Of a stretch of DNA of 64,000 bases, positions 37,060 to 46,341 are shown in pieces; the first letter of the stretch is position 1, and every line of letters begins with the position of its first letter. The notes under the pieces were generated by a model. That model saw nothing but the letters and a program-made list of their open reading frames with translations. It was not told the origin of the DNA and made no database searches. Source of the stretch: Planctomycetota bacterium (GTDB lineage: Bacteria; Planctomycetota; UBA1135; GCA-002686595); contig JAPLOF010000017.1 of the NCBI GenBank assembly GCA_026692665.1, positions 1 to 64,000 of the forward strand, given 5' to 3'. The position numbers and the translations under genes were made by a program.

Positions 37060-40000
37060 ATGAAACGACCCTTTGTCACCGTCGACGGCAACGAGGCCGC
37101 CGCGAACGTCGCCTACCGGCTCAGCGAAGTCGTGGCGATCTACCCCATCACGCCCGCGTCGACCATGGGCGAGTTCTCCGACGCGTGGGCCGCCGCGGGC
37201 GTCCGCAACGTCTTCGGCAGCCTGCCGCGCGTCGTCGAGATGCAGAGCGAGGGCGGAGCGGCCGGCACGCTGCACGGCGCGCTGCAGGCGGGGTCGCTGG
37301 CGACGACCTTCACGGCGTCGCAGGGCCTGCTCTTGATGCTGCCCAACATGTTCAAGATCGCGGGCGAGCTGACGCCGACCGTGGTGCACGTGGCGGCGCG
37401 CACGCTGGCGACGCACGCGCTGTCGATCTTCGGCGACCACAGCGACGTCATGTCGGCGCGCACGACGGGCTGGGCCATGCTGTGCTCGGCGTCGGTCCAG
37501 GAGGCGCAGGACTTCGCGGCCATCTCGCACATGGCGACGCTCGAGGCGCGCGTGCCTTTCCTGCACTTCTTCGACGGGTTCCGCACCTCGCACGAGGTCG
37601 CGAAGATCGAGCAGCTCCAGCCCGAGGACCTCCTCGCGCTGGTCGATCCGGTCCGGATCCACGAGCACCGCGAGCGCGGCCTCACGCCCGATCGGCCCGT
37701 GCTGCGCGGTTCGGCGCAGAACCCCGACGTGTTCTTCCAGGCGCGCGAGGCGGCGAACCTCTACCACGACGCGGTGCCGGGCATCGTCGAGGCGGCGTTC
37801 CAGCGCTTCGAGAAGCTGGTGGGCCGGCGCTACCGCGCGTTCGAGCGCTACGGCGCGGCCGACGCGGAGCGCGTGATCGTCGTGATGGGCTCGGGCGGCG
37901 GCGCCATCCAGGAGGCGGTCGACCACCTGATCGCGCGCGGGGAGAAGGTCGCGCTGATCCAGGTGCGGCTGTACCGGCCGTTCGACGTGCTGGCGTTCGC
38001 GGCGGAACTGCCGGCGACCGCGAAGCGCGTCGCCGTGCTCGACCGCACGAAGGAGCCGGGCGCGGTGGGGGAACCGCTGTACCAGGACGTGATCGCGGCG
38101 CTGGCCGAGACGCGGCCCGGCGCGCAGCGGCCCGACGTCATCGGCGGGCGCTACGGGCTCTCGTCCAAGGAGTTCACGCCGGCGATGGCGATCTCCGTGT
38201 TCGAGGAACTGGCGCGGCGCGAGCCCAAGCGGCACTTCACCGTCGGCATCGTCGACGACGTGACGCACACGAGCCTCGCGTGGGATCGCGACCTCGACGC
38301 GCAGATCGAGCGCGCCCGCAAGGGCGAGGTGCGCTGCGTGTTCTACGGCCTCGGCAGCGACGGCACGGTCGGCGCCAACAAGAATTCGGTCAAGATCGTG
38401 GGCGAGGACACGCAGCTCTACGCTCAAGGCTACTTCGTCTACGACTCGCGCAAGGCCGGCGCCGTTACGGTGTCGCACCTGCGCTTCGCGCCGAAACCGA
38501 TCCGCTCCAGCTACCTGGTGCAGCGCGCGGGCTTCGTCGCGTGCCACCAGTTCCACTTCCTCGAGCGCATGGACGTGCTCGCGCTGGCGGACGAAGGCGC
38601 GGTGTTCCTGCTGAACAGCCCGTACGTGGCGGACGCGGTGTGGAGCAAGCTGCCGGTCGAGGTGCAGGCGCAGATCCTCGAGAAGAAGCTGCGCCTCTTC
38701 GTCGTGGACGCCGACCGCATCGCGCGCGAGGCGGGCCTGGGAGGGCGCATCAACACGGTCATGCAGACGTGCTTCTTCGCGCTGTCCGGCGTGTTGCCGC
38801 GCGACGAGGCCATCGAGCGCATCAAGCACGCGATCGAGAAGAGCTACGGCGGGCGCGGACGGCGCCTCCTGGAGATGAACTTCGCGGCCGTGGACGCGTC
38901 GCTCGGCGGCATGCACGAGGTGAAGGTCCCGCGCGAGTCCGGCGGAGACGTTCACCGGCTCGCGGCGTTCGCGCGCAGCGGCGACGTCGTGTCCGACTTC
39001 GTCGAGCGCGTGACCGCGCGCATCCTGGCCGGCGAAGGCGACCTGCTGCCCGTCAGCGCGATGCCGATCGACGGCACGTTCCCGACCGGCACGTCGCGCT
39101 TCGAGAAGCGCGGCATCGCGCGCGAGATCCCGATCTGGGACGCGGACCTGTGCATCCAGTGCGGCCTGTGCCCGCTGGTGTGTCCGCACGCGGCGATCCG
39201 CATGAAGCCCTTCCGCGAATCGGCGCTGCAAGGCGCGCCGAAGGACTTCCAGAGCCGCCCGTGGTCCGGCAAGGAGTTCCCCGGCCGCCACATGACGATC
39301 CAGGTCGCGCCCGACGACTGCACCGGCTGCGGCGTGTGCGTCGACGTCTGTCCGGCGCGCAGCAAGGAGGTCGCCAAGCACAAGGCGATCGACATGAAGC
39401 CGCGCGCCGAGCACGTCGAGCGCGAGCGCGCGAACTTCGATTTCTTCCTCACGCTGCCCGAGGTGGACCGCGCCACCGTCGACCCCGGCTCGGTCAAGGG
39501 CTCGCAGTCGCTCGAGCCCTTGTTCGAGTTCTCGGGCGCGTGCGGCGGATGCGGCGAGACGCCGTATCTGAAGCTCCTCACGCAGCTCTACGGCGACCGC
39601 ATCGTGGTCGCCAACGCCACTGGCTGCTCGTCGATCTACGGCGGGAACCTTCCGACCACGCCCTGGACGAAGGACAAGGACGGGCGCGGTCCGGCCTGGG
39701 CCAACTCGTTGTTCGAGGACAACGCCGAGTTCGGCTTCGGCATGCGGCTCGCGCTGGATCATCAGGAGGCACGTGCGCGCGAGCTGCTCGGCGCGCTCTC
39801 GAATCGGCTGCCCCCCGACCTCGTGTGCGCGTTGATCGACGCCGAGCAGGGGACCGAAGCCGGGATCGCCGCGCAGCGCGCGCGCGTCCTCGAGCTGCAG
39901 CAGTACCTGGCCGGGATCGGCACGCGCGAATCCAGCGACCTCCTGGAGCTCGCCGGTTCGCTCGTGCACAAGCAGGTGTGGATCGTGGGCGGCGACGGCT

Positions 40001-40644
40001 GGGCCTACGACATCGGGTTCGGCGGCCTGGACCACGTGATCTCCACGGGGGCGGACGTGAACATCCTCGTGCTCGACACGGGCGTGTACTCGAACACGGG
40101 CGGGCAGGCTTCGAAATCCACGCCGCGTTCGGCCGTCGCGAAGTTCGCGGCCGGCGGGAAATCGACGCGGCGCAAGGACCTGGGCCTCCTGGCTGTCTCG
40201 TACGGGCACGTCTACGTGGCGCAGATCGCGCTGGGCGCGAACCCCAAGCAGACGATCGAGGTCTTCCGCGAGGCCGCGTCGCACCGCGGGCCTTCGCTGA
40301 TCCTGGCCTACAGCCACTGCATCGCGCACGGCATCGAGATGTCGACGTCGATGACGCACCAGAAGGACGCGACGAACAGCGGGTTCTGGCCGCTCTACCG
40401 CCACGATCCGCGGCGCACGCTGGCGGGCGAGCACCCGTTCCAGCTCGACAGCCGCAAACCGAAGATCCCGTTCAAGGACTTCGCGGCCAAGGAAGGGCGT
40501 TTCGCGTCGCTGGTGCACAGCGATCCGCAAGCCGCTGCCGAGCTGGCGCTGCTCGCGCAGAAGGACGTCGACGAGCAGTGGCACCGCTACGAGCAGATGG
40601 CCAGCATGGAACGCGACGCAGGGGCCAAGGAGGTGACGCCGTGA
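37060..40644 (+). CDS. nifJ: pyruvate:ferredoxin (flavodoxin) oxidoreductase
   Basis: This 1194-residue single-chain enzyme has the full NifJ domain order. At the N-terminus is the pyruvate-binding region with A-I-Y-P-I-T-P-A-S-T-M-G-E and T-A-S-Q-G-L-L-L-M. The central gamma domain is followed by a 2[4Fe-4S] ferredoxin domain with C698/701/704/708 and C754/757/760/764. The TPP domain follows with C828, C831 and C856 as cluster ligands and G-D-G-W-A-Y-D-I-G at 978. The ATG at 37060 gives the standard M-K-R-P-F-V-T-V-D-G-N-E-A start. It makes acetyl-CoA, CO2 and reduced ferredoxin from pyruvate and CoA, or the reverse. It shares a GTGA overlap with the next gene. Confidence 0.96.
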   Translation: MKRPFVTVDGNEAAANVAYRLSEVVAIYPITPASTMGEFSDAWAAAGVRNVFGSLPRVVEMQSEGGAAGTLHGALQAGSLATTFTASQGLLLMLPNMFKIAGELTPTVVHVAARTLATHALSIFGDHSDVMSARTTGWAMLCSASVQEAQDFAAISHMATLEARVPFLHFFDGFRTSHEVAKIEQLQPEDLLALVDPVRIHEHRERGLTPDRPVLRGSAQNPDVFFQAREAANLYHDAVPGIVEAAFQRFEKLVGRRYRAFERYGAADAERVIVVMGSGGGAIQEAVDHLIARGEKVALIQVRLYRPFDVLAFAAELPATAKRVAVLDRTKEPGAVGEPLYQDVIAALAETRPGAQRPDVIGGRYGLSSKEFTPAMAISVFEELARREPKRHFTVGIVDDVTHTSLAWDRDLDAQIERARKGEVRCVFYGLGSDGTVGANKNSVKIVGEDTQLYAQGYFVYDSRKAGAVTVSHLRFAPKPIRSSYLVQRAGFVACHQFHFLERMDVLALADEGAVFLLNSPYVADAVWSKLPVEVQAQILEKKLRLFVVDADRIAREAGLGGRINTVMQTCFFALSGVLPRDEAIERIKHAIEKSYGGRGRRLLEMNFAAVDASLGGMHEVKVPRESGGDVHRLAAFARSGDVVSDFVERVTARILAGEGDLLPVSAMPIDGTFPTGTSRFEKRGIAREIPIWDADLCIQCGLCPLVCPHAAIRMKPFRESALQGAPKDFQSRPWSGKEFPGRHMTIQVAPDDCTGCGVCVDVCPARSKEVAKHKAIDMKPRAEHVERERANFDFFLTLPEVDRATVDPGSVKGSQSLEPLFEFSGACGGCGETPYLKLLTQLYGDRIVVANATGCSSIYGGNLPTTPWTKDKDGRGPAWANSLFEDNAEFGFGMRLALDHQEARARELLGALSNRLPPDLVCALIDAEQGTEAGIAAQRARVLELQQYLAGIGTRESSDLLELAGSLVHKQVWIVGGDGWAYDIGFGGLDHVISTGADVNILVLDTGVYSNTGGQASKSTPRSAVAKFAAGGKSTRRKDLGLLAVSYGHVYVAQIALGANPKQTIEVFREAASHRGPSLILAYSHCIAHGIEMSTSMTHQKDATNSGFWPLYRHDPRRTLAGEHPFQLDSRKPKIPFKDFAAKEGRFASLVHSDPQAAAELALLAQKDVDEQWHRYEQMASMERDAGAKEVTP

Positions 40645-41648
40645 ATCCTGACCTGTCCACCCGCTACCTGGGTCTCGACCTCACCTCTCCGCTGGTGGCG
40701 TCGGCTTCGCCGATCACCGGCGAGATCGACGTGCTGCGCCGCCTGCAGGACGCGGGCGTCGGAGCTGTCGTGCTGCCCTCGCTGTTCGAGGAGCAGATCG
40801 AGCACGAGGAGGCCGAACTGCTGCGCCTGTCCGACGTGGGCGCCGGGTCCTATGCCGAGGCGCTCGACTACTTCCCGAAGCTCCAGTCCTACAACAGCGG
40901 CCCCGACGCGTACCTCGAGAAGATCGCGGCGGCGCGCAAGGCGCTATCGATCCCGGTCATCGCGAGCCTCAACGGCGCCTCGAGCGGAGGCTGGGTGCAC
41001 TACGCGAAGCTCATGGAGGACGCGGGCGCCTCCGCGCTCGAGCTCAACGTGTACTGGGTGCCGGTCGATCCGAAGGAGAGCGGCGCGCAGGTCGAGCAGC
41101 GCTACCTCGACCTCGTGGCGGCGGTGCGCGCGGCCGTGCGCATCCCGCTGGTCGTGAAGACCGCTTGCGTCTTCAGCTCGCCCGCGCACATGGCGCTGCG
41201 CCTCGAAAAGGCCGGCGCGAACGGCCTCGTCCTCTACAACCGCCTCCTGCGCCCCGACATCGACCTCGAGAAGCTCGAGATGGTGCCGAAGCTCGAGCTC
41301 TCCGAGCCGTCGGAGTCGCGCCTGCCGCTCCTGTGGATCGGCGTGCTGCGCGAGCACACGCGCATGTCGCTGGCCGCGTCGAGCGGCGTGCACTCGGCGG
41401 GGGACGCGCTCAAGCTGCTGCTGGTCGGCGCGGACGTCGTGATGGCGACGTCGTCCCTGCTGCGTCAGGGTCCCGGTCACGCGCGGACGCTGCTCGACGG
41501 CATGACGGGGTGGATGAAGGAGAAGGAGTACGTCTCCGTCGCCCAGATGCGCGGCAGCATGAGCCGCGCGAACTGCCCCGATCCGACCGCGTACGAGCGC
41601 GCGAACTACATGCGGACGCTGATGACGTACGCGACGACGGCGCTCTGA
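40641..41648 (+). CDS. dihydroorotate dehydrogenase-like flavoprotein
   Basis: This 335-residue TIM-barrel protein starts at a GTG overlapping the nifJ stop, with S-T-R-Y-L-G-L-D-L-T-S-P-L-V. That is the family called dihydroorotate dehydrogenase-like and often found beside nifJ. FMN-site elements include S-L-N-G-A-S, E-L-N-V-Y-W and the C-terminal G-G/S-G region with S-S-G-V-H-S-A-G-D-A. The true substrate is uncertain: it may be a genuine PyrD or an oxidoreductase coupled to ferredoxin. Tight coupling to nifJ favours a role in ferredoxin-linked metabolism. Confidence 0.82.
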   Translation: MNPDLSTRYLGLDLTSPLVASASPITGEIDVLRRLQDAGVGAVVLPSLFEEQIEHEEAELLRLSDVGAGSYAEALDYFPKLQSYNSGPDAYLEKIAAARKALSIPVIASLNGASSGGWVHYAKLMEDAGASALELNVYWVPVDPKESGAQVEQRYLDLVAAVRAAVRIPLVVKTACVFSSPAHMALRLEKAGANGLVLYNRLLRPDIDLEKLEMVPKLELSEPSESRLPLLWIGVLREHTRMSLAASSGVHSAGDALKLLLVGADVVMATSSLLRQGPGHARTLLDGMTGWMKEKEYVSVAQMRGSMSRANCPDPTAYERANYMRTLMTYATTAL

Positions 41649-41686
41649 ACCGGTCGCGAGCCGCTGGTGAAGCACGCTGCGCGCGG

Positions 41687-42292
41687 TCAACTCCGTCGAT
41701 GGTCGTGCGGCGGCCCGCCCCACGGCGGGATGAACGTCTCAGGCTCGACGCCCAGCGCGTCGGCCACGCGCGTCACGTAGTTGAAGTAGCCGATCACCTG
41801 CACCGCGTCGTGGATCGCGCGGTCGTCGAGGCCGTGGGTGCGCAGCACGTCGAGGTCGCTCGGGCCCATCGAGCGCTGCTCGCGCGTCAGCTTCACCGCG
41901 AACGAGCACAGTGCGCGGTCGGCCTCGGACATCTCCGCGGTACGCCAGTCGGCGACGAGCGCGTGCACGAACCTGTCGGCGGCTCCGTCGTCGGCTGCGA
42001 GCGTGGGGACGACCTCGGCCCGGAGGTCGTGCGCGTGCGCCTGCGTTCAATAGGGACAGCCGAGCTCGCGCGACACCAGCGTCGCCAGCATCTCGCGCCG
42101 CGACCTCGCGAGCGGCGACGGGCCGTGCATGAGCGCGCCGTAGAACGCCATGCTCGCCTCCATCACCGGTGGGTTCGGGCTCATCACGTGGACGATGTTC
42201 CACACGCGGCCCGCGCGGCGGATCGCCTCCTGGAACAGGCGGCCGACGTGCCCGGTGGCGTTCTCTATCGCGGGGAGTCGGATCCAGGCCAT
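41687..42292 (-). CDS. AhpD/carboxymuconolactone decarboxylase-like selenoprotein (CPYU)
   Basis: The frame is uninterrupted from 42292 to 41687 if the TGA at 42047-42049 is read as selenocysteine, giving 201 residues with Sec at 82. The motif is G-C-P-Y-U-T-Q-A-H-A-H-D-L-R, where relatives have CxxC followed by His. That is the redox site of AhpD and CMD-family peroxidase-related proteins. The first part has the CMD fold (R-R-E-M-L-A-T-L-V-S-R); the second has D-R-A-L-C-S-F-A-V-K-L-T and F-N-Y-V-T-R-V-A-D-A-L-G-V. A SECIS-like hairpin follows the TGA. It lies 10 bases downstream of the threonine dehydratase gene. Likely role: thiol/selenol peroxidase or alkylhydroperoxidase. Ordinary annotation would split it into two fragments. 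Confidence 0.87.
42009..42049 (-). promoter_or_regulatory. SECIS-like hairpin for Sec82 of the CMD-family protein
   Basis: In the mRNA, 16 nt after the UGA, ACGACCUC pairs perfectly with GAGGUCGU around the loop CGGGCC (8 bp; DNA positions 42009-42030). The loop begins 24 nt after the UGA and has G at its second position. This fits general bacterial SECIS rules, but lacks the GGUCUG loop seen in the fdhA element. Confidence 0.68.
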
Positions 42293-42302
42293 CTCGGCTC
42301 GC

Positions 42303-43532
42303 TCAAGGTCGGATCTCGAAGCCCGCGGCGCGCAGCGCGTTGTCCAGCAGCCCGCCCGCGTCGGCGCGGCGCGTTTCGACCACCACGTCGATGTCGACCT
42401 GGCCGAGCGGCACCTGCCATCCGGCGCGCAGGTGCTGCACGTCGACGATGTTGCACTGGTTCTGCGCGACGATCGAGACGAGCTTCGCGAGCTGGCCCGG
42501 CGTGTCCGCGACGCGCACGCGGACGTGGTGCGTGCGGCCCGCGCGCTCGAGGCCGTTCTCCAGGATGCGCGCGATCTGGTTCAGGTCGATGTTCCCGCCG
42601 CAGATCACGGTCGCGACGCGCTTCGCGCCCTTCACCTTGTGCGCCAGGATCGCGGCGACGCCCGCCACGCCGGCGGCCTCGGCGACGACCTTGCTCTTCT
42701 CCATGGCCTGCACGACGGCATCGACGATCTCGTCCTCCTCGACGGTGATGCAGTCGTCCACGCAGCGGCGGATGACGTCCAGCGTGATCGTGCCCGTGAC
42801 TCCAACGCGGATCCCGTCGGCGATGGTCGTGGGGGACTCGACGCGCGCCGGCTTCCCGGTCAGGAACGCCTGCACGGTCGGCGACGCGCCCGAAGCCTGC
42901 ACGCCGATGACGCGCGTCGAGGGCGATCGCGCCTTGATCGCCAGCGCCATCCCGGAGATCAGGCCGCCACCGCCGATCGGGACGACGACGGCGTCGAGTC
43001 CCTCGAGGTCTTCCACGAGCTCGAGGCCCGCCGTGCCCTGTCCGATCAGGACCGCCTCGTCGTCGAACGGGTGGATGAGCGTCGCGCCGCTCTCCCTTGC
43101 GAGCTGCGAGGCAACCTTCTGCGCCGCGTCGTAGTTCTCACCGGCCAGGACGACCTTGGCGCCGTAGCGCTCGGTGCCGTGCACCTTCACGATCGGCGTC
43201 GCGACGGGCATGACGATCGTCGCGCGCACTCCCACGAGCTTCGCGGCCAGCGCCACGCCCTGCGCGTGATTCCCGGCCGAGGCCGCGACGAGCCCGCGCT
43301 CGAGCTGTTCGCGCGGCAGGCCCAGCACCTTGTTGAGCGCGCCGCGGATCTTGAACGCGCCCGTGCGCTGCAGATTCTCGAGCTTCAGCCACACGTCGAG
43401 ACCCGTCTGCTCGCTCAAGCTGTGCGAGTAGATCGTAGGCGTGCGCCGGATGTACGGCGCGAGCCGCTCGGCCGCGCGCCGGATCTCCGGCAGCGCGGTC
43501 TCGGGCGTCAGGCGTGCGGCGGTCGTCTCCAA
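42303..43532 (-). CDS. ilvA: threonine ammonia-lyase with C-terminal ACT domain
   Basis: This 409-residue PLP enzyme has the Schiff-base lysine K61 in G-A-F-K-I-R-G-A, S-A-G-N-H-A-Q-G for phosphate and substrate, and the glycine-rich P-I-G-G-G-G-L. Residues about 330-409 form one ACT domain (V-R-V-A-D-T-P-G-Q-L-A-K-L). Length and the single ACT domain fit the shorter threonine/serine dehydratase type, so feedback by isoleucine or valine is possible but not certain. It converts threonine to 2-oxobutanoate, which is itself a possible 2-oxoacid:ferredoxin oxidoreductase substrate. The selenoprotein gene follows after 10 bases. Confidence 0.93.
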   Translation of the reverse strand: METTAARLTPETALPEIRRAAERLAPYIRRTPTIYSHSLSEQTGLDVWLKLENLQRTGAFKIRGALNKVLGLPREQLERGLVAASAGNHAQGVALAAKLVGVRATIVMPVATPIVKVHGTERYGAKVVLAGENYDAAQKVASQLARESGATLIHPFDDEAVLIGQGTAGLELVEDLEGLDAVVVPIGGGGLISGMALAIKARSPSTRVIGVQASGASPTVQAFLTGKPARVESPTTIADGIRVGVTGTITLDVIRRCVDDCITVEEDEIVDAVVQAMEKSKVVAEAAGVAGVAAILAHKVKGAKRVATVICGGNIDLNQIARILENGLERAGRTHHVRVRVADTPGQLAKLVSIVAQNQCNIVDVQHLRAGWQVPLGQVDIDVVVETRRADAGGLLDNALRAAGFEIRP

Positions 43533-43650
43533 GCTGGGCGAAGATCCTATCCGGCGTCCTCGTCGATGCGCGATGCCGCCGTGCCTGCCGCGCTCCTACC
43601 CGGCCGAGTCGTCAGGGCCGACGGCCCAATGTGGTCGTCGGGAACAGAGC

Positions 43651-44292
43651 TCAGGGGTGACGCACCGTGGAGCCATCCGCCTGCAGTGCGACGACTCCGC
43701 TGCACGGGTCCAGCAGCTGGCGGAAGTCCTCCGGGCTGCTGATCGTGCGGATCATCGCGAAGACGCGGATGTCGGCGTCTGGCATCTGCTGCCTCAGCAG
43801 GCTCACCGCTGCGAGTCCCACCGCGCCACGCGTGATCACGTCGTCGACGACCAGGACGCGTGTTGCCTTTCCGGGCGCGCCCACGACCCTCATCGAGGCT
43901 GCATGCTCCGCGGCGGATACCCGGACACCCTGGCGCGACTTCGGGACGGGCGTTACTCGTTCCAGGCAGCGCTCGCTACGAACCGCGAGGCCGCGAGCCA
44001 CGAGTTCGGAGCACAGTCTGTCCGGTACCCAGAGTCCATCCGGCGTGCGCGGCGCGTGGCCTGGCATGGGGACCACCAGCACGCCGGCGCCAAAGCAGTC
44101 GGGGAGGTGCCCGCGTTCCACGTGCACTGCGAGTCGTTCGACGAAGAACCGGGACGCGGGTCGGGGTGGATCGCCGACCGGCCGCTCGTCCTTGAGGCGG
44201 TAGGCCCACGACCTCGATTCGGCGCTCAGCTCGTCGAGGCCGCTCGGCGAGTACGCCAGCAGGGACGCGAATCGGACGTCAGAAAGGAGCAT
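43651..44292 (-). CDS. phosphoribosyltransferase (ComF-like)
   Basis: This 213-residue protein has the PRPP-binding motif V-L-V-V-D-D-V-I-T-R-G-A-V near residues 157-169 and ends with a type I phosphoribosyltransferase fold. No zinc-ribbon N-terminus of classical ComF is visible. The ATG at 44292 lies within the end of dprA (14-base overlap), which points to coupled translation. DprA and ComF are both linked to DNA uptake, so a role with natural transformation or a DprA-associated nucleotide function is reasonable. Confidence 0.72.
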   Translation of the reverse strand: MLLSDVRFASLLAYSPSGLDELSAESRSWAYRLKDERPVGDPPRPASRFFVERLAVHVERGHLPDCFGAGVLVVPMPGHAPRTPDGLWVPDRLCSELVARGLAVRSERCLERVTPVPKSRQGVRVSAAEHAASMRVVGAPGKATRVLVVDDVITRGAVGLAAVSLLRQQMPDADIRVFAMIRTISSPEDFRQLLDPCSGVVALQADGSTVRHP

Positions 44293-44977
44293 CGATCGCC
44301 GCGGCGAAACGCTCGGGGGGGAGTTCGCAGAGCACGTCCTCCGGCTCAGCCAGGACGTGAGCACCGAAGTGCATCATCTCCCGGGGCCAGGCGAGCCGGG
44401 GATCGTCCAGGACGGACTTCATCAGGAAGAGGGGGCGGCCCAACCGAAGTGCTTCGCGCCCCTGCGACAGCGATCCGCTCGTGTCGCTCGCTTCCACGAT
44501 GACCGATGCATGCGCGATCAGGGCCATCGTGCGATTGCGCAGCACGAAATTGTGACGGTGGACCGGCTCGTCCTCGGGGAACTGCGAGACCAGCAGATGC
44601 TCGCGACGGATCCGTTCCTGGAGGTCCTGGTTGGACGCGGGATAGGCCCGGGAGAGCGGGGTCCCGAGCACGGCGATCGTCCGGCCCCCGCGGTCGATCG
44701 CCGCGAGGTGCGCTGCGGTGTCGACCCCCTCCGCCAATCCGCTGACGATCGTGATCCCGTGATCGACGAGCACGCGCGCCAACCGCATCGCGCGCAGTTG
44801 GCCCTCGCGAGACGCCTTTCGAGCGCCGACGATCGCGACCCGCGGTCCGGAGCGCAGCAGTCCAGGATCCCCGGCGAGGAACAGGATGTCCGGCGCGTTG
44901 CGCAACTCGACGTCGTTGAGTTGCCCCAGCGCCGCGACGGGGCTCATCGAAACGGAGGGATTGGGGACGGGGGGCAT
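44279..44977 (-). CDS. dprA: DprA/Smf-like DNA processing protein (short form)
   Basis: The protein has 232 residues covering mainly the Rossmann core, with V-A-I-V-G-A-R-K-A-S, G-L-A-E-G-V-D-T-A-A-H and the later A-S-D-T-S-G-S-L-S-Q-G-R-E-A. Canonical DprA is longer, with SAM-like and winged-helix domains that are absent here. Starts at 44977 or 44947 are both possible. It may load RecA on incoming DNA or be a DprA-derived sensor; the overlap with a phosphoribosyltransferase gene is noteworthy. Confidence 0.8.
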   Translation of the reverse strand: MPPVPNPSVSMSPVAALGQLNDVELRNAPDILFLAGDPGLLRSGPRVAIVGARKASREGQLRAMRLARVLVDHGITIVSGLAEGVDTAAHLAAIDRGGRTIAVLGTPLSRAYPASNQDLQERIRREHLLVSQFPEDEPVHRHNFVLRNRTMALIAHASVIVEASDTSGSLSQGREALRLGRPLFLMKSVLDDPRLAWPREMMHFGAHVLAEPEDVLCELPPERFAAAIDAPF

Positions 44978-45047
44978 GGCTGCTGCTCGTGACGCGCGCG
45001 GCGACTCGACCCGCCCGAGGATACCGCGGCCGCTGCGCCAGCGATTC

Positions 45048-45203
45048 TCAGCGCGGCCGGTCCTTCGCACGCCCGCCCCGGCACCGGTCGCTGCAGTAGC
45101 GCACGCGCTCCCAGTCGCGCTCCCATTTCTTGCGCCACGCGAACGGGCGGCCGCACGTCGCGCACGTCTTCGTGGGCAGGTGCTCCTTGCGCACGCCCTT
45201 CAC
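45048..45203 (-). CDS. small DUF2256-type Cys-rich protein
   Basis: This 51-residue protein has [19 protein letters not shown], and R-Y-C-S-D-R-C-R, matching the DUF2256 pattern and suggesting a small zinc-binding knuckle. It starts at a GTG in a GTGA overlap with the upstream FAD enzyme gene. Function unknown; the family is often found near photolyase-like or flavin enzymes. Confidence 0.8.
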   Translation of the reverse strand: MKGVRKEHLPTKTCATCGRPFAWRKKWERDWERVRYCSDRCRGGRAKDRPR

Positions 45204-46240
45204 GCGCGGACCCGCAGAGCCTCGGCCAGCGACGTTCCGGAGAGCCACGCGCCCTCGACGCGCGGACCGCCCAGCGCGTCGCCGCACGCGCCGAGCCCCA
45301 GCTCCTCGTCGAGGAGGTGCGGATTGGGCAGCACCGGATCCGGCGTCGCGAAGCGCCAGCGGTGCGCGACGGCCTGCCGCGCGCTCGGCACGGCGCACGC
45401 GAGCGCGTCCGTGAGCGCAGCGAGGAGTTCGCGCGCGATCCAGCCCGCGTCGAGCTCGAGGTGCGCCGCGCTCCACTCCGGCGACGCGTGCAAGATCCAG
45501 CGCTCGCCCGCCGCGCGGTCGGGCTTCGACGCCTCGCGCGCGATCCACGCGAGATGGGAGTCGTGCACGAACGCGCCGTCGAGCGCGAGGGGCAGCGGGC
45601 CGTCGAAGTCGACCATGAGCGCCCAGCACGGGCGCGCGCGGACCCCGCGGAGTGCGGCGGCGATGTCGGGCGCCGCGCGCTCGAGGAGGTCGGCCGACTG
45701 CGGCGGCGGCGCGCTGACGATCACGTGCGCGAACGGGCCCAGCGACGCGCCGGCCTCCGTCGCGACGGCCCACGCTCCAGGCTCGCCCTCGATCGCTAGC
45801 GCGCGCGTGCTGCAGCGGACGTCCAGCCCGCGCGCGAGGTGGCGCGCGATCGCGCCCATGGACGGCCGCCCGACGAAGCGGCGCGTGGAGCCTTCGCTCG
45901 AAGTCGCGACGCCTCCGTGCAGGACGCCGACGCGACCGGACCACTCCGCCGCGATGCCGGCGCGGCGCCAGCTCTCGACCTCGCGCAGGAACCGCGGATC
46001 GCGCGCGGTCAGGTACTGGGCGCCGTGGTCGTAGGCCTGCGCGCCTTCGCCGCGGGTCGAGGCCCTTCCGCCCGGACAGCGGCCCTTGTCGAGGACGATC
46101 ACCTGCGCGTTCCGCGAAGCCAGGCGCCGCGCGCAGGCCAGCCCCGCGATGCCGGCCCCCACGACGCAGATGGCCTCCGCGGGGATCGTGTTCGAGGTCC
46201 GTCGGCCCGCATCCGGGTCTCGTGGAGTCGCGTATCGCAT
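45200..46240 (-). CDS. renalase-like FAD-dependent amine oxidase family protein
   Basis: This 346-residue protein has the dinucleotide motif [15 protein letters not shown] near the N-terminus, [13 protein letters not shown], and the closing FAD segment [16 protein letters not shown]. This fits the NAD(P)/FAD renalase-like family. The first 20 residues before the Rossmann strand look dispensable, so the start may be further in. Overlaps the DUF2256 gene. Confidence 0.82.
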   Translation of the reverse strand: MRYATPRDPDAGRRTSNTIPAEAICVVGAGIAGLACARRLASRNAQVIVLDKGRCPGGRASTRGEGAQAYDHGAQYLTARDPRFLREVESWRRAGIAAEWSGRVGVLHGGVATSSEGSTRRFVGRPSMGAIARHLARGLDVRCSTRALAIEGEPGAWAVATEAGASLGPFAHVIVSAPPPQSADLLERAAPDIAAALRGVRARPCWALMVDFDGPLPLALDGAFVHDSHLAWIAREASKPDRAAGERWILHASPEWSAAHLELDAGWIARELLAALTDALACAVPSARQAVAHRWRFATPDPVLPNPHLLDEELGLGACGDALGGPRVEGAWLSGTSLAEALRVRA

Positions 46241-46341
46241 GAGGAACCTCGGGTGACTACGCCCGGCAAGGCGCCGGGGATGCGGCCGCCGGGCGGAGGG
46301 GCTATCTCCCTGGACCCATTTCCTGAATGCTGGGACTACCG

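Noticed and set aside
36949..40584. 1211-codon open frame on the minus strand
   Set aside because: It is the antisense shadow of nifJ and has a composition of mostly Arg, Leu, Val, Asp and His with no domain.
42047..42049. TGA splitting the CMD-family gene as an inactivating mutation
   Set aside because: The TGA replaces a redox Cys in a CxxC motif, both sides are conserved in frame, and a hairpin lies at the expected distance.
42303..43532. serine dehydratase or cysteine synthase instead of threonine ammonia-lyase
   Set aside because: The PLP lysine motif and a single C-terminal ACT domain fit threonine ammonia-lyase best, although serine may be a side substrate.
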